A DNA stretch of 64,000 nucleotides from Trichobilharzia regenti (GCA_944472135.2 OX235262.1:25157362-25221361), one strand, 5' to 3'. Numbered from the stretch's first letter, positions 47,035 through 60,817 are shown. Notes: generated by a model from the letters alone, not told the origin. Numbers and translations: made by a program.

Positions 47035-48949
47035 ATAGTGCCATTTCAACGAATTCTTCATCAAGCTCTCCAAACCCATATGTATGTATGTATGTATGTA
47101 TGGCTTTTAATGTTAATGTGAACTCTCACGAACATAATTGGCCATTCACTCTAAAGTGTAGTCAATGAAATGTGTGAATCTGGAGAGAGTGTAGGATGAC
47201 TGTAAGATCAGTGAGTAATCAGCACATCGATCATCAAAGTGATAATTGTGATATGATAACATTAAAGAATATATATTTAGTTAAATAAATACAGGTGGCA
47301 AGTGAGATAATACCGGAAATTGTTCAGAGTAAAATTGTTCATTATAGAGATAACAATAGATATAATATGGGAAGGAAATACAAACTGGATAGAGGAAGAA
47401 AGCGAAGAATTATTGGCGCCAGAGTGTGAATAGGTATTATCACACTTCGTTGAGAAGAGACTCCTCACTGAATCACTTTTCTCACAAGAAGCGAGAATTG
47501 TGTGGAGAACTGCTATCGGTACGGGACAAAACGCCAAATGGTGATATTGAAATCCCAATGGGTGATATGAGTACCGTCTGAACTGGGATTAAGCAACAAT
47601 GGAGGCAGAGAATGCCTGACAGGTCAGCAAGATCTCGGGGAAATGAACGAGAGCACCACTGTTGAGTATAAGGAACTCACAGGGTGAAGTTTTGAGGCTG
47701 TAGAGTAGCTGGAGATAGCCAGAGTTCACAATTGAAATTCAGCACACGACTGAAGCTGAACATATAAACGGCAGTTTAGAGAGACCTCGGCTTCACATCA
47801 ACAACGTCACAGGCCAATAAGTCCTGCTTTAGTGAACGAGTGAGTAAGATGTTGCTACATATGTTGACTCTGAATATTTGGCTGTAGTTCGAAACAAATG
47901 GATATAATGTGAAAATAATTGTGCGATATAGTTCACGCGGTCAGAAGACAAGGTTTCCGAAACGGATAATGCAAAACACAGGTATATTCCGCCTAGAGGG
48001 AGGAGAGAATCTCGTAATCAAGAAACGAACGAAGAAATGAACTCCGTAGAGCGCCTGTTCGACCACTCAGAAATCCAGTTGAACTAGAAAAGCTTGAAAA
48101 ACCATCAGCCTACATCAGTCTGCATGCGATAGAATCAGGTCAGAAAATTGATTTTGACATTGAAATCATTATCCAGAAATACTCCAGAAATCACAAAGAA
48201 TGTCTAATATCAGAAACACTTCATATCAAATGAAATTGAAATTATCTGAATAGGAATGATGGACTGAAAAGGAATTTCACCGAGCTGCAACACCTTACCC
48301 GATGAAAGTGTATATGATGCAAACATACGCTGCTTTTATAAGATATATATATATATATACTTGTCGAATCCAACAACCTGCATGAGGATTTGTCATATTT
48401 ACGCACCGGCCAACTTGACAACGACGACATAAAAGTTACCTCATGCAGAAGAATGACGATTAAGTTAGCTATAAACTTTGGACTGGGATTTCTCAAATTC
48501 CGGTTTAATGACTGTGCAAGTGAGAGTATCCGCCTCATGGAAACTTAATGATGAGTTTAATTTTTGAAATAGAGTTGTGAGTTTCCATGATGTTACTGGT
48601 TAACTTGGCAGTGGAATATTATCACAGTATCTTTGTTTCGGACAGTATTTATAGAGTGTTCAGAATTTTCGGAGGAGTCGATTGCATGATAACTTGCCTT
48701 CGTACAATATCCTCAAGTAAAATATTGATTGACGGTGTATTCTGTGACACAGTTGTCTTTGAGCTGAAGCACAATCAATGCCACTAAGCGATATCTGCGG
48801 TGTTTCCTTCAAGAGATCCAAGATACCTAGTTGAAATCCAATTGCAAGTTGTGCACTGGAAGGTAGTTAACCAGTCAGAATGTTATTCCCATAATTAAAT
48901 ACTCCGTAACAACATAATAATATTTAAAACGATTAGTCCCTTTGATAAA

Positions 48950-49770
48950 TTTGAATAAGGCATTAAGAAGACGAATTTCGCGAGCTGATGTCATTTCGTA
49001 GTTTTCTTACAACCGCTTTACAACTAACATGGTTAACAATAATAAAATTAAGCTCATGGCAATTACTCAGTTAAATAAAAACAAAAGGACGTACTAATGA
49101 CCAATCATATTTAGATAGGTTATGTAGTCCATGGTAGGCGAAGATTGAAGTCTATTGATTTTTGTACACACAGTTTAGGCTGTATGGGATTAATCCTCCA
49201 AAGTGCTTCCATCACCTATAGTCACCAACCTTGAATTAGATTAATGTGAAATAATTGTGAAACAGTCATAAATATTGATTGATTTTGTGACCTGACATTA
49301 ATAAGTGTTTTGTAGTGGATGATGATGCTGGTTTTCTATTCAGGTTAATCGCGTTAGGATTTTCGATATGATTGAATAGCCATTTTGGAACATGTTCTTT
49401 TCGACGACAATGGAACATTTTGTTGGTTCTACGTATATAGGTGTCACCGCAGCTGGAGCAGGTGAACTTGTAGATACAGTTTGAAGTGGAGTCCACAGAA
49501 TTTCGTCCTTTAATCATAGTTAGGTGCAGGGATCGAAAATTTTCGGCAAGTGAGAAAAAGAGATATGGTGGCGCAGAATGTGCATTTGATAGCTGCCCGA
49601 AGTCTTCGGCTACCATGGACTACATGACCTTTTAAACATGATTGGTCATTAGTACGTACTTTTGTTTTTATTTAACTGAGTAATTGCCATCAGCTTTATT
49701 TTATTATTGTTAACCATGTTAGTTGTAAAGCGGTTGTAAAGAGACTACGAAATAATAATATTTATTTGAA
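48950..49770. mobile_element. PLE group 3 remnant with inverted ends (unit C)
   Basis: Copy of 31310-32125, with the GIY-YIG piece on the minus strand at 49616-49266 (CGDTYIRRTNKM, STTKHLLMSGH). Confidence 0.78.
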
Positions 49771-51195
49771 CATGCTATTCCATTTCGTTTAATGCAGGCC
49801 GAAATCAAACGCTCAATGATTGGGTAGACAATATATCTATATATATTTACAGCAGTTTTATCACTTGAAAATACACCTAAGCTTCCGCATCCTGCCTCCT
49901 GTCGTTGAAATATGTGTAAACGTAGTTGGTTTGATTTGCTTTATAAACAAAATTTACAGTCAAAATTTCTGATCATGTCATCAGAAGTTGACATTCATTA
50001 AGTACTCACTGTTTTACTGAAAGTGTAGGCTAACACACTCAACACTTTCCTCCTTAGATTCCTCTGTCAAACTCAATATTTGTCACTTCCCTTTTCATTA
50101 CACCTACATTCCTGTTCCCCTTCTGATGGTAGAACTAAGGGGCAACAAACTACTGAAGTAATTGTGTACTTCGCGTTGACCAATATTATTACAAGCGGTG
50201 GAATCGAGGATGCGTGTTTCATTCTATCCGAGACATGAATGTCGGAAGAAGTCGAATGTCAACGAGTGACGGTCTTCGATGAGATATCTCTTCATGCTTC
50301 CTGACGAAGATTTCTCTCCAACAAATGACTCGTCAATGCTGAGTAAAACTGAAGGACAAGTTAAAGGAGATCAAAGACGTGATGCAAACGATAGTAAAGT
50401 TTTCGTCAATTATAATTGGAATAGTATGTATTCAGTGAAATATAGATGAAGCTTTATGCATTATTATCAACTTCCTCTGAGAGGAATGTATCATATGAAT
50501 TCTAGAAGCCAAAGAAAGTTATCTGAGTAAACTTCAGTGAATAAAGATGATAGTTGTAATGCGAGATATGACTGTCATAGCTGATTATATCGGGAGACCA
50601 CACCTCACGCCGTGGATGACGCCAGCTTGTTAATCGCTTCAATAGCGACACTATAAAATACTGAAATGCAAAGGCGTCCATCGAGTAATGGATAGGATAA
50701 AACGTTCATCATATATTCCACTGCTAACCAACATCGAACAAACGACATCTATGAAATGAACTGTGCTCGAATGAAACAGCCTGTGATCAATTGTCATCAT
50801 CATTCTGTGATACATAAACAACCCACCCATCAGTTTACCTCTACATATTTCGTTAGAACGAATCCATTTGTAGTTCATCTGCACTTGCTACTTTATCACA
50901 GACCACAAGCACGACAATTTTCACCATTGCATCGTGTAGAATGTTTATCTATTAAATAGTAAACTGTATGTGTCCATGTCAAAGCTGTTGAATGACGGAT
51001 AATTCTACGCGTGCACAAAAAGCATCATGTGGAATCGAAATCTATTATCATCCATTTAATGAGCAGTAAGCTTACCTGTCAATAAGTACTCATCAAATAA
51101 ATAATTCACGAAATCAGCAGATATAAATCCCGACTTGACCCACTTAATTTCATCACACATAGGCATATATACTCACGTTTCATGACGTTCGCAGG

Positions 51196-51203
51196 TATAT
51201 AAA
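51196..51203 (+). promoter_or_regulatory. TATA box, copy 3 gene
   Basis: TATATAAA 46 bases before the ATG at 51250. Confidence 0.65.
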
Positions 51204-51249
51204 CGTGAAACTATCATTACGCGACTGGCTTCATTTAGAAACGGAGAAA

Positions 51250-52674
51250 ATGAACGGAGCTGTGGTAAATATATTCATCTGCTCTCTGGTATGTTCTGTA
51301 ATTGTCTTGAATTGTATTTGCTACCGTAGATGACAGCAGTTCTCTTGTGTCATTTTAACGAATGCACACCTACTGGAATTTCTATGAGCTGCGATCTCTC
51401 AAAAGAATTTGAAGTCTGTGTGAATCTAACAAAACGTGAGACCTTCAATCGTGAGTCCAATGTATTTTATCAAAGTTAGAGTGGTTCAAAATAACACTTT
51501 GAATATGTTGAATATGTTAGTGTAAGGAGTGATGACTGGAGATAAAAAAGGGGATATGGATCTCTGCAGGGGATCAAACCTGTATCCAGTGGTTTGGTTT
51601 AGCAGAGGATCGCTATGACCGCTGAGCTATGAAACACAGCTGCTAAGTAGGTTATCATTATAGATGGTGCTCAAGCGTGTGTGTATATTACCTTAATGTC
51701 CGTGTTCGAATTCATGTATATGTATGTTTGAATACATACAGAACCTACTAGGGCCTATCCGTCATCGTTTCTGGCGTAGATGACAACAAACGTCAACAGA
51801 TAATACTGGCCAACTTAGACATTACGCTCCTGTTCGAATCAATCCACAAACATACACTGGCTGTCAACCAGAATCACAAGCAGTTTTTCATATCAATGAA
51901 CCAATATAATTTCGAAATGTTTTCTTCACGTGGTGAATTTGTTCTCTAATCTACACTAGTGTGTGTGTGCGTTGTAATATCAGTTTAGTTATGTACTCGC
52001 CTAAAAGTCATCTAACGAATTCTCCAATTCTCATCTTACATACAGCTTCGATAAGTTATATGTCGATTTCTCTACTTGACTTCTACTTCACACGGTGTAC
52101 TCTTATCATCGGTCAAAGGTAAGTCCAGTTTATTACTATCATCATCAACACACCAGAAATTTGAAAGTAATTTTTAATCGGTAATTTTAACCGGTTCGTA
52201 CCAAACAAACCTTGATACTGTAACAACACAGACTGATATCATCTCTCTCCAAACATCTATTTATACGAATTAAACAACACGACTTCGTCTCCCAGTGTTG
52301 CCATGCATAACTTTAAAGTGATAATTTTACTTCGTGAGGTGATGATTTGAGTAATATACATTTTAAATCAGTTAGAATTGTTCCCCTCTCTTATTCTTTC
52401 TTCAGGTAGTGCCGAATTGGATGTGTCCTCTCTCAGATATGCCGTTGACTTAGACACTCAAGTATTTACTGCAGTGTGCTTAAGTTACAACAACTGCGCA
52501 GTGAGAATTTTATTGAATTGCATTGGTCACGTACTTCAACCCGAATGGCAACACTGTCTCGATGATAAGACAAAACAACAAGCCATGGCTGCGTACAAAT
52601 ATTTGGATAGCATACGACACACACCGGAGAAATTTGATCTGGAAACATTTCAGAATATGTTTCCACTCAAATAG
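51250..52674 (+). CDS. Small secreted Cys-rich protein, copy 3 (three exons)
   Basis: Exons 51250-51288, 51330-51450 and 52406-52674; 142 residues. Intron 1 is only 41 bp (18 shorter than in copy 2), with GTATGT donor and CCGTAG acceptor; intron 2 is 955 bp of ordinary sequence, and acts as the control for the A run in copy 2. The protein differs from copy 2 at two residues, both in exon 2 (Lys to Thr after the first mature Cys, Asn to Asp after the second). Exons 1 and 3 look the same. The signal peptide and the seven-Cys pattern are retained, so it is a complete gene. Confidence 0.75.
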
Positions 52675-53320
52675 GACGGCATCATCCACCGTTAAGGTCT
52701 TCATATATCTTCAATGCATCTCTCTCAATATCTTTCATTCACACACATGTACGTAGAATGTGTTGACACAATAATGTGAGTGTACAACTTGACCTATTGC
52801 CTTGACAAACTACTGATTTCCGTATCTACACAAGTGATTGGATGATGTGGAAATGAGTCATATTTAGTATTTTCAGCTAACTGTGTTGTTATGTTGTTGA
52901 TGGTTCTAACAATTAAAAAATACTTGACCTTCTGTGTATGCTGCATCTTCTACACTTAGTTCTTTTCCTGATCACTTATTGCTCTCTCATGTGTATTCCA
53001 CTTCACTTTCTGTAAATTGAAATATAGATAATGCTATGATATCGTCTTCTATCCAGTTGGCTATCATCTCATAGTAATACGTGATGGCATCGCTACCAGT
53101 GCATTAGTTATGATAGCAATATCATTCAATTCACAAGTATTTATTATTGTTTGACATACACTCAAAACGTCTAATGTGTGAAACAGAAATGACCGTGACA
53201 TCCTTGAAAGACTAACTCAAGCTATGGTATATTTACTATCACACATATGCTCATCGAGAGTGCGATTTCAGATCACGTTTGATTAGATAACCTCATTTGA
53301 ATGAAGACGATATTATGTTA

Positions 53321-53520
53321 TGTGTATCGGTGGCACAGTGGTTAGGACTCTCGCCGACCATGCACATGGTGCGGGGTTCGAGCCCGCCCTGACGCACACC
53401 TGATATCTATGGTCGGCCTGCCAAATTTGGGCTACCGAAATCCATGCTGAAAATTCCATACTTGTACCTAAATTACAGTGTTGTATCAAGCTGTAAATCA
53501 AAAATCAAAATCGAAATCTG
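53321..53520 (+). mobile_element. tRNA-headed SINE, body type 2
   Basis: Head with A box TGGCACAGTGG and B box GGTTCGAGCCC, then a body different from type 1: GATATCTATGGTCGGCCTGC, CCATGCTGAAAATTCCATAC, and an A-rich end. Unit B has the empty site at 35695/35696; at most one base is duplicated, unlike the type 1 copies. Confidence 0.85.
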
Positions 53521-53751
53521 AACTTCTTCACGTGTGAATATCTGTCTCTTCATGCACCAGAGCTATGCAGTTCTCGTTTAGGAATATATGATCGATGAAC
53601 GATGAACAACATGGCTGATCATTTCTTCACACTGATATCATCTTCAAGTGTGTTCACTAGATTACGTGAGACAAAAAATGTACACCAATATACATTCCAT
53701 TATTGATCAAATTTATTGTGAGGAAGTCTCACAGTGTTATATAGTAATATT

Positions 53752-53796
53752 TACTAGTGACGTTTCGAGGGCGATTTATCGCTTATAATCATTTCA
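53752..53796 (-). ncRNA. Degenerate hammerhead-like module (unit C)
   Basis: Minus-strand CTCGAAACGTCACTAG with an upstream AAGCGATAAATCGC stem; copy of 35926-35970. Core CUGANGA is not preserved. Confidence 0.3.
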
Positions 53797-53950
53797 CATT
53801 TGACACCATTCGCATGATCGTATATATACTCTTGATTGATAGGAGTACTCAGATTCCTTTATTGACGACCAGCACCGTTTGCGTCAGTGCGATTTCATTT
53901 AAAGTTCAAGTGGTCGATTCGGCATTATCTCACTTTAACACCAGGTGAAG

Positions 53951-55428
53951 TGTCCATTATAAAGTATTTAAATTAGTCCCAGCGTGTTAAGAAAATCAAA
54001 ACAAGATCTGTTTTCTGAACGTTTCGCTGTATAAGCCACAGATTCTTCAGCAGATTTATTCGGAATTTTACTATTCATCAAAGTATATAACCAAATTTTT
54101 TTACATAAAGTGAAGTCAGTTTATTTGAAGATGATTTGTCCATGGACATTTTTTACCAGTAGAAATATGTGAGCAGTCATCATATATATTTGTAATGACT
54201 AATGTCAAATTGTTGTTGTGTTCATTCTTCTATAGTTGATTTGTAAAGATTACAAATTTCGCGAGATGATGACATCATTTCGTAGTTTCTTTGCAACCGC
54301 TTTACAACTAACATGGTTAACAATAATAAAATAAAGATCATGACAATTACTCAGTTAAATAAAAACAAAAGTACATACTATTGACCAATCATATTTAGAT
54401 AGGTTATGTAGTCCATGGTAGATGAATAATAATTTTTTTAAAAAATTATTAGTCCATGGTAGGCGAAGATTGAAGTCTATCGTTTTTTGTACACACAGTT
54501 TAGGCTGTATGTGATCAATCCCCCAAAGTGCTTCCATCACCTTTAATCACCAACCTTGAATCAGAGTTATGTGAAATAACTGTGAAACAGTCATAAATAC
54601 TGATTGATTTTGTGACCTGACATTAATAAGTGTTTTACAGTGGATGAAGCTGGATTTCTATTCAGATTACTCGCATTGGGATTTTCTGTATGATTTAGTA
54701 GCCATTTTGGAGCACGTTCTTTTCGACGACAATGGAACATTCTGTTTGTTCTAACTATATAGGTGCCACAGTAACTGCAGGTGAACTTGTAGATATAGTC
54801 TGAAGTAGATTACACAGCAGCATCCATTGCAAAACACTTATTAATGTCAGGTCGCAAAATCAATCAATATTTATGACTGTTTCACAATTATTTCACATTA
54901 ATCTAATTCAAGGTTGGTGACTATAGGTGATGGAAGCACTTTGGAGGATTAATCCCATACAGCCTAAACTGTGTGTACAAAAATCAATAGACTTCAATCT
55001 TCGCCTACCATGGACTACATAACCTATCTAAATATGATTGGTCATTAGTACGTCCTTTTGTTTTTATTTAACTGAGTAATTGCCATGAGCTTAATTTTAT
55101 TATTGTTAACCATGTTAGTTGTAAAGCGGTTGTAAGAAAACTACGAAATGACATCATCTCGCGACGAAATTTGTCTTCTTAATTAATGCCTTATTCAAAT
55201 TTATTAAAGGGACTTATTGTTGTAATTGTAAAGATTAGTTTTGTATGAGTGTGTGTGTATGTTCTGTGCCATATGGAAAATTCGTGATACTACATGTTTT
55301 AAAAGGCTCATAGTGTGTTTGTTGTTTTTTCATCTATCTTGTTTCATAAGAGTTTGCCATATAGGTGATAAGTCTATCCCATGCTTCCTATTCACTGCAT
55401 TCGATGTGGTTAAAATGTCCAAGGCTTC
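53951..55428. mobile_element. 1.5-kb insertion of inverted PLE group 3 pieces
   Basis: Absent from B (36105-36115). GAAGTG flanks both sides. Inside, 54250-54420 and 54990-55170 are inverted copies of the group 3 ends, and two GIY-YIG/3' pieces face each other (54540-54820 minus, 54830-55010 plus), both decayed. It resembles two elements joined head to head. Confidence 0.65.
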
Positions 55429-57097
55429 AGAAGTGGCTTTAACAATGATAGGACATAAGAAATCACACACTAATTACAAATCGACCCTTCCGACACCTAC
55501 TAATGAAACACATAGGAGACATAAGCCTGATAAATAAAGAAGTGCTGGCGTGCATATCACGCACGCCTCATTTGTGAAGACCACTAACTGACCAATACAC
55601 ACAAGAGAGTCCTCATACTCGATGAAGTGAATATCTAACCTTCAAACCACGTCTCTCATTGAAAGTATTAACATTTAATCCAAGTCGACATTTCGATGCA
55701 AAAAACCAAGACCCACCAATCGCAGATATGTCAAACAGACATTACTGAGGTGAACAAATTCAATGAATCGATTTGGTAGACACAGCTCAATCAAGATAAA
55801 ACTGTTGGAATCTGACTTACAGAATAAATGATATACAAAGATCAGATGAATGAAGGATCGGGACTGACAATGAAACTCACTTGACATACACAGCAGCTAT
55901 AATGATTATCCTGAATGATATACCTTTGTCTTATGAAAATAAAACAGTCGGATTGATTTCTATCGGTCGATGAACAGTTAGTCGGATAATCGTTGGAAAC
56001 TGAGCTACCTGAATGAAGGATGCTCGATGCTAAATGATGCATTTCTCGGAAAGTGTTTTCACCAACGATACACACCAAGATTTGTTCACTCACAAGGCTC
56101 TTGTGACGGAGAATTTTCAGAAGTACGTGTCTATATGGAAAACTTCTCATCCATTTATTATTCCTCAGTGTGTTTGCTTGCTTCTCATTACTGTGAAAGC
56201 CACTTCAACTAGTCCTAAAGCTGGAGAATGCTTAGTCGACCACCTCAGTTAAAAAACAAATCACACTGAAGCACACGTTGTCGGCTGACTGTTGGCTGAC
56301 CTGAGAAGAATCCGAAAACTCCTATCAATCTTCAGTATATACTATCATGCGAATGGTACAGATTTGATATGATTAGGAGGGAGATGAGGAATGAATTGTA
56401 CCAGAAACGTCATCAGTAAGTAATACTGCATAAGACTGTGAGACGTCATCAAAATAAATTCCTCCGCATAATTAAAATGCAAATACCGCAGAACTCCACG
56501 GCACACAGTTCAGTGAACAACCTTGAAAATAACCAAAATTCATATGCATAGATGCCAACTGAGCTAGTGCTAAAGCCAGAGAATGCAGAAGACAATTTCT
56601 AGATATCACATGAGATCTCACTGGAACAAACACTGCTCGTCGATATGGTAGACAGGCAAAGACTACTATCAGTCATTGGTTTATACCAACATGCACGCAG
56701 ATGCAAATTACTGTGTCATATCATCTGGCGATAACACCCCAATTCATCATTCACAAACTATCTCCACTGAAACGTGAAGTGTGTAACTCTGGTTCACACA
56801 GTGACAAATATTCATTTGTGAATCGTGCGTCAACACCATAAATTTGATTCGAATGAGACTGTCTGGACAAGACTATCCCGAAATCACACCACCCTAGATT
56901 ATAAAATCTGGTTGGTAACTCACTTGAAAGACACAAACTCAGACTTTTCCGTAGTTTTACAACATCGAACAAGACAAAAGTAATGAGGCATTGTGTTCGG
57001 ATGTGTGGAGTGTACGGACTTACCAACCGTCTGAAACAAATAATTAGACTCCCTCAAAAAACTAAACCAAATAAGAGTATTATCATCAACCACGTAT
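55429..57097. other. End of unit C and spacer, no supported gene
   Basis: 55430-55880 continues the match to B. 56310-56420 is an inverted copy of 53750-53860 and includes a hammerhead-like module (56362-56416, CAGAAACGTCATCAG). A 61-codon frame at 56027-56212 has several Cys but no other support. Confidence 0.45.
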
Positions 57098-58600
57098 GAG
57101 TCCATGGAACCAACGGGTACCAATACTCCACGTATTTACGGTCTACCAAAAGTGCACAAACCGGGTCTTCATCTTCGCTCTGTTTTAGATATGTATAACT
57201 CTCCATTTCACGGAACAGCGAAGTGGTTAGTTAAGATTCTGGGTCCTTTGCACAGAGAAATCGTGCAACATAGAATTAGTGATGTCTTCGACTTTATTTC
57301 TAAAATATCCGAGACTGATATCAGGTATAAACGCATGTTATCCATGGACGTATCATCACTATTCACTAACGTACCGCTTATGGAAACAGTAGATTATATT
57401 TGTCAAGAAATCACCGAAAGGCAATTAGACTTAGCAATCCCTTTGTGTAGCCTCAAAGAATTACTTCTTAAATGCACAATGAATGTTCACGTTGTCTTCA
57501 ATAATTCATACTATCGACAAGTAGATGGAGTAGCCATGGGTTCACCATTAGGCCCAATATTACCTGACTTCTTTCTCGCAAAACTTGAAAACGGGAAATC
57601 GAAGGACATCATCAAGGAGTTTGATATGTATTACCGATATGTCGATGATACACTTATCTTAGCTGATGGGAATGTTGACATAGACGAATTGTTGCTGAAA
57701 TCCACCCTTCGCTTACCTTTACTTGTGAAGAGGAGCAGGAGAATTAACTACATTTCCTGGATGTCTCGCTAAGTAGGAGAGAAGATGGGTCACTGGGGAG
57801 AAGAGTGTACAGAAAAAGCACATTCACAGGGCAATCAATACACACATTTCTTTGGTTAGGCGTCCATTAAATACAAAAGGAATGTTGTGAAATGTCTCGC
57901 GAGCAGAGCAAGAAAGATATGTACGGATGACCTCTTACAAAAGGAATTTGAATATATTCACGATTCCTTGACGGAGATGGGCTATCCGAGTAGTTTTATA
58001 AAGAAACATATGAAAACATCAGAGAATAAACCTGAGACACTGACTGCATGTTAGAAACCTCTATTTATTAAGTTACAATTTAATGGTGACTTATCGAGTG
58101 AGATTCTATTCCAAAGAATTTCAAGGAGTATACGAAGAACATTTTACGCAGCACACCTATGTTTGTCATTCTCTAGCCGACGAATGATAGGGACGCAAAC
58201 GAAGGATAAGCTAGATAGATTTGCCACATCTATGTGCATTTATCAATTCAACTGCACCTGTGGCGACAGTTATGTTGCACGTACTACTGGACAGCTTACC
58301 CAACGTGTCAGTGAACATCTCCCATCGTGGTTTGGCAAAGGACAGAAAAAACAATCCGTAGCTCAATTCTGACACATTTAATTGCTAGCGGTCACGTGGT
58401 CGAGAAAACGAGAGCCTTCAAAGTAATTCATCGTATCCCACCGAATCTTTCTGATAGACTTCGTATTCGTCTACCGCACACAGCTGAGGCAATAGGCATT
58501 CGAACTATTAAACCTAAACTATGCATTCAAAAGAAGTTCGTAAACCCATTTTCCCTGCCTCGGGCTATTAAGGCGAAACCAAATAATGACTTCAACACCA
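57098..58600 (+). pseudogene. PLE RT-GIY-YIG element, frameshifted
   Basis: Frame 57104-57772 has the N-terminal PLE box GLPKVHKPG, motif A SMDVSSLFTNVPLMETVDYI, motif B DGVAMGSPLGPILPDFFL and motif C YYRYVDDTLIL with the catalytic Asp pair. Near 57735 a shift and stop break it. Other frames continue: GRRVYRKSTFTGQ, RARKICTDDLLQKEF, a TAG near 58054, RRTFYAAHLC, then CIYQFNCTCGDSYVARTTGQ (YVA in place of YIG) and SEHLPSW, a further shift at about 58355, and AEAIGIRTIKPKLCIQK. A full RT end to end, but no longer translatable. Its N-terminal part shows what PLE 1 has lost. Confidence 0.88.
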
Positions 58601-58835
58601 CATCTTGTTTATATTTTCAAGCCCTCTCCTATCATCCCTTAATCCTATCACATCTTTATTATAAACGTGTCTCATTTCCTTCCCTTACAATCTAATATTA
58701 CATAATCGGTTCATTTGTTTTTACTACCCTTTATCGACTACTTCCACCTGAACATTTGTTTGTTTAATCATACTGTTTTTCATTATTCGTGTTACCAGAG
58801 ATTGCCTCACTTTTTCATCATTATTATTGATAAGA

Positions 58836-58892
58836 CCATTATTATTATTATTATTATTACTATTATTATTATCATCATTACTATTATTATGA
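58836..58892 (+). repeat. ATT microsatellite
   Basis: Mostly (ATT)n with interruptions. The following 58900-59720 has no gene; a GA-rich run is at 59630-59660. Confidence 0.8.
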
Positions 58893-59727
58893 CCAATTGC
58901 AAAATTGATATTCACCTTCTTATTATCACATAGACAAAACACCATGATTGGTTTATATTTGAATTTTTATTTGTAAACCCTGTATATATTAGAGTTAAGC
59001 CTGCTGAGATCTAATTGAAAACAATATTGTTCGCTTAAATGTGTTGTTCTAAACATAAATAATTAGACAAAACTACGGTGAGGAACATGCTGTATGCACT
59101 GTGGATAGCCTAGTGATATCGTCTGATTCCGTGAAAAAATATCCTCCATAATACAAACATCATCGGAATGTACTACAGCAAAATATTCCAGAATATGCCT
59201 TATGACAGAGATTTCGGTTTACAAAGACTACGTTTCAGTCGCATGACAAACAAGAAATACTCAACAATCGAATGATATTTACACCATTCCCAAAACACTG
59301 ACAGTGAAATTCAACACTTATTACTAAAAACCAATTGACGTGAGAATAGAAAACAATATGATATCGTTGACTGTATTTCACAATAAATAAACAAAACTGA
59401 AATACACACTGAAGAGTAATAAGTACGTAGAAATATGGAGGATGCAGGAGGGATGGCTGAAAATCAGGTATACAGAACAACAAGTAGGTGGAAGTACTAG
59501 AAATGACTCATTCCCACATCATCAAATCTCTTCTGTAGATAAGAAAATCAGAAGGGAATATGTCCAGTTGTGCACTCACATTAATGTGTCAACACATTCT
59601 ACGTGCAGGTATGTAAATGAAAGATATTCAGGGAGAGAGAGAGAGAGAGCGAGAGAGTTAGAGATATTGAAGATATACGCAGAATTTAAGGCTAGACAAC
59701 TGGATATTATTTGAATTCGTGGAAAGT

Positions 59728-60771
59728 CTAAAATGTTCCCAGATCCAATTCCATTGGTGTGTTTTGCTCACTTTTCAAATTCTCATAGGCCTTCTTTATC
59801 ACTTGTAATTTCTTTTGACTCAAGCAATCTGCCCACTCAGGTTTAACTAGCTCACCGAAGAAACACAAGAATATTTTCGTTGAGCAAGCTTTGTGTTTCA
59901 GGCATTCCTTCTCGAAACCATTGTTGTCCGAATTTACACCATTCTTCAAAGAGGACACATCGAAGTCCGGAATCACTGTGGAAGTAAACAGCAAAATACA
60001 GTGACTACATTTTAGGAGAGATGAATGATTCTAACTGGTTGTAATATGCATATTACTAATCAAATCATCACCTTCGAGAAGTATTAATAATGAGCAACAT
60101 TGACAAATGACTGTTCATTGCTAAATTTACCCGGACTTGTACTGACAGCGGTAATGATATCAGCTCGTCATGTCCTTCCTGATCACACAGGCTTAGTTGA
60201 CTGATGTGTTCATTCCTGTGATGGTGATAATAACAATAATAATAATAATGATAATAGTCATATTAATCTAATGTCGCGTTTGCGTTCAATAATGCAACTG
60301 CAGGTGAGGTGGAAAGGAGATCAACAGAATGAATCAAACAAGACACAAATAATCATGGAAGGTGATAATCACACAAGATTCGAGCAGATGGTAAAATACG
60401 ATTAGGGGAAAACACACCAACACTAACTCCTGCACAGTTTCACATCCCCTTGCCATCTGCAATCTTCACTCTCTACACAAATATATGCACAAATTTATTC
60501 AAAATATCACTACGCATCACTATGATTTCGAAATTAAATATACTGGACTCACGATTATGTATGTCATCCTTAGCTTCAGCAACACACTTTTCATATTCCC
60601 TTTGAATGTTACAGTTCTCATGGCTTCCAGCTGGCTTACATTCACTCAGGCGACACAACAGAAGTGCTGTCATCTACGGTAGCAAACACAAACATCGATC
60701 AAAATATCGTCGAAGATAATTAGAGAACATACCAGAGAGCAGATGAATAGATTTCCCACAGCTGCCTGCAT
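59728..60771 (-). CDS. Small secreted Cys-rich protein, copy 4 (three exons, minus strand)
   Basis: Exons 60771-60733, 60673-60553 and 59975-59728; introns of 59 and 577 bp with GTATGT/CCGTAG and GTGAGT/TTCCACAG borders. The joined frame has 135 residues plus stop. The signal peptide matches copy 1. The mature part has C-x8-C-x8-C, then in exon 3 C-x5-C-x6-C-x12-C; the third exon-3 Cys is one residue off its place in copies 2 and 3. KPEW precedes the last Cys. The C-terminus is seven residues shorter than in copies 2/3, and exon 3 is far more diverged from them than the promoter and exon 1 are. It is the complete partner of the truncated copy 1. The family is not recognised. Confidence 0.75.
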
Positions 60772-60817
60772 TTTCTCACTTTCTCAATCTAGCTAGTAAC
60801 GTGAAGACGGTTTGGCG

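Larger units (their letters stand above)
44040..56420 (+). repeat. Duplicated unit C
   Basis: 44090-45370 is closest to A (it carries the hammerhead SINE that B lacks); 45370-53750 is closest to B (shared SINE, shared gene copy), apart from a short A-like patch near 47212-47424. It contains two insertions missing in B: a SINE (53321-53520) and a 1.5-kb block (53951-55428). Stretches 47035-48950, 49770-51190 and 52675-53320 hold no further gene. Confidence 0.88.

Noticed and set aside
56027..56212. Cys-containing 61-codon frame as a further secreted gene
   Set aside because: No splice sites, no signal sequence, no homology to the four-copy family, and overlapping frames of similar length in other phases.
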